Shown here: piece by piece, positions 12,374 to 23,075 of the stretch
Layout of the letters: each line of letters begins with the position of its first letter
Position numbering within the stretch: the stretch's first letter is position 1
Source of the DNA: Bretschneidera sinensis
Lineage: Eukaryota; Streptophyta; Magnoliopsida; Brassicales; Akaniaceae
NCBI GenBank assembly: GCA_023935145.1
Contig: CM043699.1
Span: 63,499,138-63,563,137 of the forward strand
Length of the DNA: 64,000 nt
Direction of reading: 5' to 3'
Translations under genes and position numbers: made by a program
The notes under the pieces: generated by a model
Told to the model about the DNA's origin: nothing
Databases searched by the model: none
What the model saw: the letters and a program-made list of their open reading frames with translations, nothing else

Positions 12374-13648
12374 TGATAAGTGTTTAAATGTTCATATTTA
12401 AGCCCTTTAATTTACACTTGTTAAGTTCCTAGTCATGTTATTTCGTGCTATTTTATTTCTTTTTTGTGTTTTCCTAAGATATTAAAGAAAATAGAGCATT
12501 ATCTGGTTTGGAGAAAAAAAAACTGGAAGAAATGGAAACTGCACACCGTGCAATCGAGCACAGAAGTGTGCGATCGAGCGCACCAGCACTCGTGCGCACA
12601 AGAAGAAGGCTCGAGGGCAACCTTGCGCTCGAGCACAGCTCGAGCACACCAACATGAGATCGAGCGCACCCGTCCACTAAAACGACATAACCTATTTTGA
12701 AAAGTAGGGTTAGGGTTCTATTTTTCTAGTTAGGGTTTCCAGATGTCTTTGAACCTTATAAATAGTCCTGTAAACACAGAAACCACATCTTCTTTTTAGT
12801 TTTGAGCTTCGGGAGAATTGACAACTCTTCTAAGCCAGTATTTTTTGGGTTTATTCTTTTATCTTATTTTACATTATGAAGATGTTTAACATCACAACCA
12901 TGTGTAACTAACTCACTAGTAGGGCTAGATTGAAGCTATAATTATGTTTTTCCATATATGAATATTGTTGCCTTTGTGATAGCTGTGTTATGATTCTTAA
13001 CTTGATTAATACTTGTTTTTATTGAAATTCCTCATATTTGTTTGCCTGATCAACATATGCATATGGTATGGATTAGTTAGTTAGATCAATTTGGATGACT
13101 GAGTCCTGGGTCTGATAATAGTAATAAAAGAAATCCACGTCGGATACTTGGGTTAATCAACATGGGAAACCGAGAGTATATAACATGCCCTAGGTCTTGT
13201 GTGTTTGTCGATTTTCATGGATCATATGCTCTCTTAAGAAACAACTTAGTATACGCCATGCTAAATCCCTTAAGAGAGAAAAGAGTTAGAGTATACACCA
13301 TGCCTAACTCATTGCTTAGGAAAATCAATAGCCTAAGGAGTATACACTATGCCCTTAGGTTGATGACAGTAGGTATTCATAATATGACCAAAACATTGGC
13401 ACATTATTTTATTGGGAAAATATGATTAGTGGTGGATATCAAAACCCTATGTTTTTATCATTATCAATTCAAACTCAATACTTGTTCTATCGTTTTATAT
13501 TATGAATCTAATTTTAAATCAAAATTTACCAATCCCTGTGGAGATGATCTCGCATTTTGCACACTATACTACTTTGTTGACCTTGTGCACTTGCAAGTAA
13601 AACTATTCAAATAGTTTTTTATTAATTTAGGTAGATTTTTGCACAACA
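12374..13648 (+). repeat. Athila 3' LTR
   Basis: 1275 bp, TGATAAGTG...CACAACA, collinear with 2041-3303 including the TATA box, the GATCGAGCGCA cluster (12545-12665) and the 87-codon ORF (13162-13425). Confidence 0.92.
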
Positions 13649-13653
13649 CCCCC
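13649..13653. repeat. Target-site duplication, right (CCCCC)
   Basis: It follows the CA of the 3' LTR and matches 2036-2040. One further C follows, so the boundary can slip by a base. Confidence 0.65.
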
Positions 13654-13940
13654 CACTTCCTTGAGCGTAGTTATGCAGTTAAGGAAGTGGATTGTTTGGA
13701 GTGATTTCTTTATATATCGTGTAGTTCGGATCAAGTATGATATTGTTTAGATACTTGGGTACTTAAAAAGGAAAAAAAAAATAGACACTCGAATTTGTTC
13801 GAACAGAGTGGGGGATAGCATAGGGTCACCCTTTAAATGTCTCGTGCCTAAGGAGGATTAATAGTTAGGTGCTACCTTCTCGGAAGAGAATGTAAACTCT
13901 GAGGAGACCTCAAAGCTTGGCGTTGCATCCTCATAAGGGA
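13654..13940. other. Right flank of the Athila insertion
   Basis: Continues the interrupted target (TAGATACCCCC joined to ACTTCCTTGAGCG). Contains a short inverted repeat ACTTCCTT...AAGGAAGT at 13655-13689. No gene. Confidence 0.5.
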
Positions 13941-14495
13941 AATTAATGATTCCGTGAAGCATAAACTTAAGCCAAGTCCCTTGAAGTGAGGTAAATGATA
14001 AGTCTGAGTGATACAGACATAAGCTGAGTTCCTCGAAACAAGGTAAATAGTGACCGAGTGATACAGACTTAAACTACGTTCCTTGAAGCGAAGTAAATAA
14101 TGAGTCTGAATGAAAAAAACTTGAGTTGAGTTCCTTGAAGTGAGGTAGATAATGAGTCCGAGTGATATAAACTTAAGCTGAGTTCCTCGAAGTGAGGTAG
14201 ATAATGAGTTTGAGTGATATGGACTTGAGCTGAATTCTTTGAAGCGAGGTAGGCAATGAGTCAAAGTGATACAGACTTAAGCTGAATTCGTCGAAGCGAG
14301 GTAGGTAACGAGTCTGAGTGATACAGAATTAAGCTAAATTCCTTGAGGTGAGTTAGGTAATGAGTTTGAGTTATATGAACTTAAGCTGAATTCGTCGAAA
14401 CGAGGTAGGTAATGAGTCCGAGTGATATGGACTTAAGCTAAATTTCTCGAAGCGAGGTAGGTAACGAGTCCGAGTGATACAGACTTTGAACTATG
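13941..14495. repeat. Minisatellite, 52-bp period, about 10 units
   Basis: GAGTCYGAGTGATA starts at 14102, 14154, 14206 and 14258, giving an exact 52-bp step, and the pattern extends both ways with drift. Each unit has TTCCTCGAAGCGAGGTA, a small palindrome. The unit length is not a multiple of three, and the 130-codon minus-strand ORF across it is an artefact of the repeat. Confidence 0.92.
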
Positions 14496-14995
14496 TCGTG
14501 AACTCCTTAGAGTTTTAAAAGATAAGTCCAATGGACTTGACTTGATAATACTTATGGATCGAACTCCTCAGAGTCTTGGAGTTAGGACCAAGAGGGTGAG
14601 ATATGTCGATTATGTCTTATCAGATATTTGGTGAGAAAGTTCTTATTGCTGAGATATGTCGGTCCTCTCTCCTCGAAGTTTTTGAAAAAGGGTCTTAAGG
14701 CTGAGATATGTTGACCTTATCAGTTGAGATATGTTAACCCTATCTCCTTAGAGTTTTTATGTAAAAGGTCATGAGATAGATCGGCCCTATCTCCTCAGAT
14801 TTTTGTGAAAAAATAACTGAGGGCTAAGATAGATCGGCCTTATCTCCTCGGAGTTTTTGTGAAAAAGGTCCGAAGACTGAGATAAATTGACCCTATCTCC
14901 TCGAATTTTTGGTGAAAAATGGTTTGAGGGCTGAGATAGGTCGACTCTATCTCCTCAGAGTTTTTGTGAAGAAAGGTCTGAGGGCTAAAAAAAGG
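14496..14995. repeat. Minisatellite, 53-bp period, about 7-8 degenerate units
   Basis: Units of the type GAGATAGATCGGCCCTATCT, then CCTCGGAGTTTTTGTGAAAAA and GGTCTGAGGGCT. The anchor recurs at 14781, 14834, 14887 and 14941. It shares a TCCTCG core with the neighbouring 52-bp array but is otherwise different. Confidence 0.85.
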
Positions 14996-14999
14996 AATG

Positions 15000-15235
15000 A
15001 GGAAAATACTACTTTAACGACTTTGAGGACGCCAATCGTAAGGCGATCCAAGCTTACCCTAATCAGGACTTCTCGATGATCAAATTTTCTGAGGATTAGA
15101 CCACTACCGTGGCTAGAGATGGCCAAGCCTTTGAAGCGGGAGACGAGACTGAGACCAGGGCGAAAGAAGCGGAGGAGGTTAACGAGAATGTTGACAAACT
15201 TGGGGATAAGGAGTGGATACTTGTCCCTCTTTCAT
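15000..15235 (+). pseudogene. Possible retroelement coding remnant
   Basis: A short stretch reads as acidic coding sequence with one stop, including a YPNQDFSMIKF block that resembles the C-terminus of plant gypsy-type transposon proteins. It lies between minisatellite arrays. The family call is weak; I can only say it looks like decayed coding sequence. Confidence 0.3.
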
Positions 15236-15479
15236 TTCTTTTTATTTTATGTATGGTGGACTAATAATGCCTTATTTTTTAAAAATTTCTAAGTAATGGA
15301 ATGGGCGTAGGCCCCTTGCATTTATGATTTTTTAGCTTCCTTACTTTTGTGTTGTGAAGAGTTTAGAATTTTTTTTCTTGATGATATTTGTGGAGATCTG
15401 AGGGAGGAAAAAGTTGGGGGCTCCCTCTTCGGCCTTTGCATAAGTAAATGCTCTCAGGGAGAAAGGAGCTCGGGGCCCT

Positions 15480-15660
15480 TCCTTCTACAAGGATGAGGCA
15501 TCTAAGGACTCGAGGCCTTGGGCTTGGCAAAGATAAGGTATCCAGGGACTAGAGGTCCTGGGCTTGGTAAAGAAGAGGAGTCTAGGGACTCGGGACCCTG
15601 GGTTTTGTAAGGAAGAGGCATCCAAGAACTCAAAGCCATAGGCTCAGACTCCTTGGGAAA
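15480..15660. repeat. Minisatellite, 40-bp period, 4 units
   Basis: GATGAGGCATCTAAGGACTC-type units start at 15492, 15532, 15572 and 15612, exactly 40 bp apart. Each has a GGACTCGGGGCCCTGGGCTT-like core. Confidence 0.85.
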
Positions 15661-15869
15661 AATGGCCAAGGGTTATGTGGACTCGGGACCCTATCTTCGG
15701 ACTTTGGAAAAATGGTCAAGAGTCACAAGGACTCAAAGCCCTCTCCTTGGAATTTGCTCAACAGTTTTCTTTGGACTTTTGCTTATGCTTTACACTTGAT
15801 GTGTTTTTGCAAAGTTCAATGGGTAATGAACTCTCTTTACTATTGGCTAGTTAATTATAGGAGCGATGA

Positions 15870-16000
15870 GCTTTTTGGGCCATAGGCTAGCCCACTAGGC
15901 GTAGGGGCCCACTAGGTATAGGGGCCCACTTGGTGTGGGGGCTCATTAAGCATGGTAGAACTTGGCATGGAAAAAGTTCACAAGGCGTAGAAAGAGTTCA
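15870..16000. repeat. Short minisatellite, about 22 bp, GGGGCCCACTAGGCGTA type
   Basis: Several imperfect copies of TAGGCGTAGGGGCCCAC follow one another, drifting into TGGCATGGAAAAAGTTCAC copies at the right. Confidence 0.65.
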
Positions 16001-16009
16001 CTAAGTGTG

Positions 16010-16450
16010 GAAGGAGTATCGAGGCTTACTAGAGCCCAGGGCTCTTGGCTTAGCCTTTTTAGCTTTAAGAGTATCGAGGCTCACTAGAGCTCAGGACTCT
16101 TAGCTTGACCATTTACAAAATGATATCAAGGCTTCGGAAAGCTTAGAGCACTCGCCTTGGACTTTTTGTAAAGGTACCGAGGTGAGGAATAGCTCAGGAC
16201 TCCCTCCTCGGTGTTTTTGCTGAAAAATCGTCTAGGGTGAGAGGTGCTTAAAACACTCTCCTCGAGCTTTTGCTAAAAGACAAGCGATGGTGAAGGTGCT
16301 CAGGGCACTTTCCTCGGGCTTTTGCTAAAAAAGTGTCAAGGGTGAGAGGTGAACGAGGCACTCTCCTCAAGATTTTGTTGAAAAAGTGTCGCAAGTGAGA
16401 GACATTTGGGGCACTCTCCTTGGGCTTTTGTTGAAAAATTTATTAGCTCT
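16010..16450. repeat. Degenerate minisatellite, 52-53 bp period in its right part
   Basis: GCTTTTGCTAAAA-type anchors occur at 16266, 16318, 16371 and 16424. Each is preceded by CTCTCCTCGGG. The left part has two longer units starting AGTATCGAGGCT (near 16013 and 16070). Confidence 0.75.
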
Positions 16451-16569
16451 AACGTGAGTGACCTTGGAAAGGGAAGGCCCTCTGGTTAGTCGTTATACCA
16501 CTCTTTGAGCCTAGATATACCTAAGTCTTTAGCGCCTTGAGAACGAAGGCTTGTGCCTTAGAGATGAGA

Positions 16570-16998
16570 ACTTGTTGTGTTGAAGATGATGATTTTGGTG
16601 CGCCGGAGACGATGGCTATAGTTGTGACAACGACTTAAGATGCGTCAATGACGACGGTTTTAGATGTGTCATTAGAAGACGGCTTTGGATGCGTCATTGG
16701 TTGACGATTTTAGATACATCGATGACAATGGCTTTAGATATGTCATTGGCTAACGGCTTTGGATGCTTCATTGGCTGATGACTTTAGATGTGTCGGTGAC
16801 GACGACTTTGGATGTGTAATTGGCTGACGGCTTTAGATGTGTCAGTGATGACGACTTTGATACGTCATTAGCTGATGGCTTTGGATGCATCATTAGTTGA
16901 TGGCTGTAGATGCATCAGTGATGACGACTTTGATGCGTCATTGGTTGATGGCTTTGGATGCGTCATTGGCTGATGACTTTAGATGCGTCGGTAACTAT
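16570..16998. repeat. Minisatellite, about 24-25 bp units in a higher-order mix
   Basis: GGATGCGTCATTGGCTGATG variants alternate with GGTGACGACGACTTT variants. GACGACTTT recurs at 16801, 16850 and 16923, that is two and three units apart. Confidence 0.8.
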
Positions 16999-17004
16999 AA
17001 TGAC

Positions 17005-17905
17005 CCATCTCTAGTTGGCCACTCCCAAGATGGTATCGTCACGTTTTGAAATCCCAACACGACACATATATGCAACAATATAAAAACATGCATCAACTGA
17101 AAATATATATACATCAAACCTCAACATTGGAATTAAATTATTATTATCCTATCTGAAACAATATATATAGCATATTAAAGATGCATGAATATCTACAAAT
17201 TTTTTTCCATTAGTCTAAGGATGTGGACCACGAGACTTACAGATAATAACTCAGTCTGAATCTCAGCTCTTAAATTTATCTGTCCTGCTTGCTACATAAA
17301 ATTATTTAATAATGAGGAGTAAGTTTTACAAGCTCAGTGAATTAAATTTACTATAAGTACTCGATTTGTATACTTCTAGTAATATTCATTCATTGTTAAA
17401 TCAGCATAATTAACCATCCATCTCTTCCCACATTCTAATTCAATCATTTATCAATTTCTCTTAATAAATAAATTATCAAGCTATCATCTTTCAATACATA
17501 TATCTCATATATTATATCAATTTAATATCATCATAAAGTTCACATCATACAAACAGTCAATGATATTATTCTTTATTATATCATCATTTCTATTTATTTA
17601 TCATCAAAATTGTCTCATTATGCGACTAGTCTATCTATCAATTATTTAATAATCAAAATGGATTATTTATTATCTCAACCATTAATAATGAATATTAAAA
17701 ACAAATATAATGCATGAATTTAAATTCTCTTTCTTTCTTTCTCATCAGATCATTTCATATTATCATCTGGGAACGTCTTCCTATATGTCGACATGTTTTA
17801 GCTAGACTAGCTACCTTCCTGGTTTTCTCATCCAGACCAGCTGCCTTCCTGGTCTTCCCTTTTATGCATATGAGCAATAACATGCAAGCAAGCATTTATC
17901 AAAAC
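17005..17905 (-). repeat. Dispersed repeat fragment shared with 51.2-51.33 kb
   Basis: AT-rich, LTR-like sequence. Near 17815-17895 the minus strand reads TGTTATTGCTCATATGCATA and then two GACCAGGAAGGCAGCT-type units. The same order is found on the plus strand at 51245-51325. The two loci appear to keep different ends of one repeat, overlapping only over about 120-150 bp. No coding capacity is seen. Confidence 0.6.
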
Positions 17906-17934
17906 AATCAATTCAACAATCATTTTGTTGATTT

Positions 17935-18900
17935 CCCCCATAGCTAAAATTAGGATGATCCCTCTATCTAGCATTGTAGGTATTGGAGAAAGGGTTATAT
18001 CTCTGCCTTTGTTGACCTGGAAATCTGCCCATGGCGTTAGCTTGCTCTGTGTTGCCTTCTTGCAAAGTTGGGCACAAGTCAGTTGGATACCCTATCATCG
18101 AACAAACTCCACATGGTTTGGGTTGATATATGTTCCCCACAGCCATTTTTTGCACGAGTGAAGTGAGGTGAGAAAGTTGTTACTTAATTGTTGTTGTCCC
18201 TACCTCATTCACTTTTTTTAGTGGTGATGGTGGTTCATGCCGGCTACTGAACTGTTGGGAGTTAGCTACCATATTTGCAATCAAATTTCGTGCGGCTTCC
18301 GGTGTTTTATCCACTAAGGCTCCCCCACTAGAAGCATTAATCATACTCCTCTCCATTGGCATTAATCCTTCATAGAAGTATTAGATGAGGAGTTATTGAC
18401 TAATTTGGTGGTGAGGGTAGGTAGCTCAGAGTTTCTTAACGCACTCCTAGTATTCATAAAGTGATTCTCCATTGTACTGTCGAATACCACATATTTCCTT
18501 CCTGATGTTGGCAGCCATTGTAGAGCCATTCCTTTGCTAAATCAGCCAGAGAGAATGTCGGTTTCACTCTTCAAAAATTCTGGTCGTTTCACCACATGAA
18601 ATTCCTTGAGATGTTTATTTGGGTCTTATCTTGCAATACCGTGGAATGTCAGCAGGAGATGAATCATTCTCGATTTAAGTTTAAAAGCAACCTCCAGAGT
18701 AGGATACTCAATACATAATGGTTGTTGATCAATGTTCGGCACTGCCAACTCCTTAAGTGTTCAGTTATTCAGTTGCATCTCCTCGTAATCAGAGTAGTCT
18801 GAATCAGCTGATGAGTCAGTTGGCGAACTAGATGGGAGGGCGGTGTGGACTGCTCAATCAAATGTTTCTGAGATAGGTCCTTTTGATCTTAAGTTGTAGG
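17935..18900 (-). pseudogene. Athila-type gag remnant
   Basis: The minus strand reads, in order: pieces of the capsid domain (18380-18800, with stops); MINASSGGALVDKTPEAARN (18362 downward), a block found at the end of the capsid in this lineage; and the zinc knuckle CGVC....Y....C (18155 downward), in which the zinc-binding His is replaced by Tyr. Then comes the RYNPFSNTYNA block, with a stop in place of the expected Gly-Trp. It is not functional. Confidence 0.8.
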
Positions 18901-19035
18901 GACTCTGATGCATTCAAATTTACCTGAAAAAGAAGAAGAAAAACAAACTAAGAAAACAAAAAGAAAAAGCTGAAGAAAAAAAAAACTAAAAAATAACAAA
19001 TAACAAATAAGTAATTTAATGAATTAATTTAACGA

Positions 19036-19053
19036 TCCCCAGCAACGACACCA
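19036..19053 (-). promoter_or_regulatory. Primer-binding site, tRNA-Asp type (mutated)
   Basis: Plus strand TCCCCAGCAACGACACCA is the tRNA-Asp 3' end with three G-to-A changes, two of them at former CpG sites, which fits cytosine deamination on the other strand. Confidence 0.75.
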
Positions 19054-19058
19054 AAATT

Positions 19059-20851
19059 TGGCACGCCAAAAAATAGATGTGTAAATTAATTATTTACTCT
19101 AAAAATTATCGTATGAAATATAGTGGAAAGCAAGGGTCATTACCCACAGAGGATTGTAAATTAATTCAATTAAACACTTAGTTGTTAAAAGAAAAAAATA
19201 TAAATAATTAAACTAAATTAAATTCAAAACAACATAATAAACTAATTGAGGGGTTTTTTTTAAATGATTAGCTAAAAATTACGAATAATGAAAAACAACT
19301 AAAATATGATTCAAAATTGAATAAACTTTGTAGCAGTAATGAGAAAACTGGTCAAAGGATCATTCTCCACCAATTGACATGAAATGATGAATCAATATCA
19401 GAGTTATCCTCAAATTCTTAATAAAATTACTATCCATAGATAATAATAAGCTCTATTACCCCAATATTTCCTTAGTTTGTGGTTAAGTAAAACAAGCTCT
19501 TTACTTAATCTCTATCTAAGCTCTCTAAATTTAATTTAATAGAAGCATTAGGTTAAGAAAGATAGATTGGTCCAAGAAACAAATGCATAAGCTCGGTTCA
19601 TTTATCTTGAGTTATGTTCCATATAATAATCACACGAAAATATCCCATCATCAGTGATTATTAATTGCTACCATTGATTAGAAATTCAAAACAATTACGG
19701 ATCAAAATTTCTAACCTAGCAATAGATAATTACCCTCTTTCATTTGGTTGGCTACCCCGAATAAAATAATAATCATAAAGAAATCTTATGGAAGAACATA
19801 AACAATTTTATTAGAAATATGGATAATAATCTTTGAATATTCAATTACAAAATCATGTCTAGTGCTTCAAAATCACCCTTAACCAAAAATAAAATTAGCT
19901 AGACATAATCCTAAAATTAAAAACAAAACAAATATTCAAAGACATGAAAGATGGGAAGAATGAAGAATGAAAGCGAACAATAGTATTCTTGAAGAATCTT
20001 CTATGCAAATGAATCTCCTTGATCACCAATAGCAGCTATGTTCTTTCCAATTTTTTCTTCTTTCTTTTTTTTCTTATCTAGGAAAAATACGTTTTTTTAA
20101 CAAGGCAAGGGCAGCCAGCCTTATATAGGCAAACTACTCGAAAAGAAAAAGAATGTACAATAATACTACTCTTTCTAGGAAAAACAAAGACATTGAAATG
20201 GAAAATACTCTACTACTAGGAAAACATGAAATAGGAAAGTAACTAAAAAGAAATATAACACAAAATAGGAAAAAGTGCAGCCTAGGAAAAGGAAAGACAT
20301 CGAAATGGGAAATACTTATACTACTAGGAAAATATGAATTAGGAAAGTAACTAAAAGGAAATATGACACAAAATAGGAAAAAGTGCAGCACAAGTAAAAC
20401 TGGTATATACATGGAGGCTCACAATATTCATTAGGGTTTATTTTTTCTTTTTTTTATTGCCCTCTTCAGCTATGTAGGCCGCAGCCCATGTCAGTAGACA
20501 TCCCCAGCCAAACTCCAAGGAACAGACAGGCGCAACATGCAAATCCATGCTGCAGTACGCGTCTTTCTTCGAATTCAGCTATTTTCCTTTGATAAAACAA
20601 TGTCATCTCTTTCATTCTAACTCCGATTTTTGAACCGTTTAATCCCAAACATTCCGTATCTTCTTGCCAATATTATTTTATCATCCAAATATTATATTTA
20701 AGCATATGTGACATGAAAATAAACCAAAAATACCCTTGATTCCGAAAAACACATTTTAAAGACAATTAAGTAAAAATGCAATTTAAACTTAATTTCCCAC
20801 AAATGATACTGATAAATCACTAAGTATTAGTGTATTTTCAAGTACTCATCA
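19059..20851 (-). repeat. Athila-like 5' LTR (1793 bp)
   Basis: Minus-strand start TGATGAGTACTTG and end GGCGTGCCA, five bases before the primer site. TATA box CTATATAAGG on the minus strand at 20123-20132. A degenerate direct repeat of about 140 bp lies at 20150-20400 (AGGAAAAACAAAGACAT...AGGAAAAGGAAAGACAT). Confidence 0.75.
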
Positions 20852-21891
20852 AGGAGTAGGCCCAAACCTGGAGAAGCCACAAGGGGCTATCTAGAGAAGA
20901 AGAAAACCCCCTCATATATATCTTATATAGACACCTATACAAATTAGCCACTACAAATTGTTCTAAGTTAATTGTTTTATCAAGAGCGAATGCATATGTA
21001 ATGGCCAAAAATTGTTTGGTAACTCGCTTGGCAGAAACACACAGCAGATATTTGCAAATAAAATACAAGTAAAATTCAGTTAACTCTGTTTGAAAGATAG
21101 GTTCACCTGCATAACCCATATGATCAGTAAGGAAAACACTAAAGCTCAAGTGATTTTCCATTGGATAGTCGATTGCTCTCGCTTGTCAACATTTGAGGAT
21201 GTACAACCATACCCGTTGGTGAGATGTTTAAAAACGCAAACACATCCTCAATCTTTATAGTGAGTTGCCCAGTAGGGAGGTGGAAAGTGTTCAATACAGG
21301 AGACGAGAAGAGTAGTAAAACACTCAATAGAGGGTGATTCAAAGACATACTGCATGTCGAGGATTGAGTCACCTCTAGCATGCCCACCTCTTGCAACCCC
21401 TAAGCACAGTGAGCAGTAATTATTTATACCCAGGGAGACCATTTATCAGAAGCATGGTATTAGGAGGCATTGGCAGTTTCAGCACACCAAGAATTCCATG
21501 AGAGTGCTTGGGTCCCTTTCTAAAATAGAGGGTAGTCTACTGGGTCATGAAGGTAAATAACCCTTAAAGCCACTGGTGTTTCACCAATAAAGGAAGGTTC
21601 AGCCACAGTGAAACCCACAGAGGAAGGAAGATTCTCAATAGGGATGGACCAACCACTAACACGAAAGACCTTGGAAATAAGATTGACTGGATTTTCATAC
21701 AGCTAACCCAAGTCATAAGAAGCTTGAAAAAAGTCTTTTGCATAAGCAAGAAAACCATCATAGGACTCTTTCTCGATAGCTTCAGCAGTTGTAAATCCTT
21801 TATCCTTACCAAATGAACGTTCAACGACATGGCAAGGTGACTGTTCAAGAGAAATATCACTAATAAGAATGCTCTTTCCTTTGGAAGCCAT
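20852..21891 (-). pseudogene. Plant-mobile-domain (PMD) ORF, truncated and frameshifted
   Basis: The PMD occurs in host proteins such as MAIN/MAIL1 and, in related forms, inside plant transposons. The minus strand starts with MASKGKSILISD (21891). It passes through a shifted middle part, then the FHLPTGQLTIKIEDVFAFLN block and PTGMVVHPQML (21290-21190). It ends with the RVTKQFLAITYAFAL and PLWLLQVWAY blocks (about 21000-20870), all in the order of the domain. At least two frame changes occur. The ORF stops at 20838-20840 because the Athila LTR begins at 20851: the last codons Met-Ser-Thr-stop are LTR sequence. The ORF is antisense to the LTR at 22124. Family assignment is by conserved blocks, from memory. 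Confidence 0.72.
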
Positions 21892-22110
21892 TGAGAGATT
21901 GAGGTAATTTAAAGGAAAAGAGTTGAAGTTGAAGATTGAAAGTGCTAAAGAAATTTGAGAATGTTAAGGATTGTAGAGAGAATGTGTGAAGAAAAGCAGA
22001 AGAAGGAAGATGTATTTATTAGGTACTGAAGCACAATCGATTTCAATCCCTAAGCGTTAAAAGATCCAGTATAATCACGCTTAGTGGTTCTCATCTTCAA
22101 ACCAATTACA
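21892..22110. other. Spacer between the PMD ORF start and the PPT
   Basis: AT-rich; no gene. If the PMD ORF was expressed, its promoter would be here or in the adjacent LTR. Confidence 0.4.
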
Positions 22111-22123
22111 TGCGGGGGGCAAT
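22111..22123 (+). promoter_or_regulatory. Candidate polypurine tract
   Basis: TGCGGGGGGCAAT directly precedes the TG of the LTR at 22124, as expected at the 3' end of a plus-oriented gypsy element. Confidence 0.55.
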
Positions 22124-23075
22124 TGTTTGTACCAAAAAATGAAAAAAATCAGGAAAAATATCTTGATTAAGCCTGTGTAAGGTCACAACAAACAAGAAAG
22201 AAGACGGCTAAAAAAGGAAGAGGCATGATGAAACATTAATTAGTCGTCAAAAAGCCCACGAAACAAGAGCTTTCAAAAATGAGAAGTTTAGGGAGAAACA
22301 TTGAGGCATGAAGAATAAATCGAGGGCTCGAGGCTATGAGCTCGAGATAAAAAAGGTTACATTCAATACCTTGACCTTGAGCATAACAGATGAGTCATAA
22401 CTACCAACCTAACTATTCAGGGATCGAGAATCACCTAAGAGTCGTGTATTTAACTAGCTAAGGTAAAAGTGGCCACGCTTAAATATAACTCATGTAATGA
22501 GTTACATGTGGCACATTCAACGTATTTAATAAAAAATAGATGATGAAGTGGAAACATGAGATATGCTTGGGAATTATCAACGTAACTATCTAGGCCAGAA
22601 GAAGTATAAATAGCAGCAGATCAATCATAGAGATCACACAGACAATCATCCAACACTTATTATCTTTTCTACATTTATGCTTTTTAATTTCCAATAGCCA
22701 TAGCTGTAGCTATACTCATAGTGGTAGTTAACATTTCTCACCCACTTTTCTGTCTCGAAGTTCAGTCAAGCCAAGGCAGCATTGAAGGCTTGGTCTACAT
22801 ACAACAGGCTCGAGAAGTTTGCATTTGGTACTTTGAGGTTTTAATCCTATAAACCTTTCTATCAAAGTTGCTTGAGATATAAATATATTGAGTTTGTTGT
22901 TGTTGCAAAGTTGTTATTTACTCTAATCATTAACTGCTAGATTAAATTCTTTTTTCTTGAATTTATAACAATGTGTCATTAAAGTCCTCGTAGTTGAGGT
23001 AATACTGGATCCATCTAGATAAGTATTGCTCCAATTGAGTCAATCTCGATTAAATACATATTTCTTGTGCAAACA
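22124..23075 (+). repeat. Gypsy-type LTR, probably the 3' LTR of a Tat-like element
   Basis: 952 bp with inverted ends TGTTTGTAC...GTGCAAACA and a TATA box TATAAATAG at 22596-22604. A PPT lies on its left. The bases before it (GCAAT) do not match those after it (GTTTT), so it is not a simple solo LTR with a target duplication. The matching 5' LTR is not in the window. Confidence 0.62.

Larger units (their letters stand above)
2041..13648 (+). mobile_element. Complete, decayed Ty3/gypsy Athila-lineage LTR retrotransposon (11.6 kb)
   Basis: The two LTRs start TGATAAGTG and end CACAACA. The tRNA-Asp type primer site, the gag CX2CX4HX4C knuckle, protease, RT, RNase H, integrase, a post-integrase ORF and a PPT ending GGGGGTG are in canonical order. 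The long 3' tail with GGGACAATGTG followed by AAG(T/C)TTGGG(G)GT is characteristic of Athila elements. Every coding module carries stops, shifts or lost catalytic residues, so the copy is not autonomous. The LTRs differ by roughly 6-8 percent in the stretches I compared, so the insertion is fairly old. Confidence 0.92.
17906..20851 (-). mobile_element. Truncated Athila-like element: 5' LTR, primer site and gag remnant
   Basis: On the minus strand the order is LTR (20851 to 19059), a tRNA-Asp type primer site, then gag to about 17935, where the copy ends against another repeat. Protease, RT and integrase are absent, so no right-hand target duplication can be tested. The LTR start TGATGAGT is like that of the Athila copy at 58.3-61.6 kb. 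Confidence 0.8.

Noticed and set aside
13872..14264. 130-codon minus-strand ORF
   Set aside because: Lies wholly in the 52-bp minisatellite; its peptide repeats shift with the unit and match nothing.
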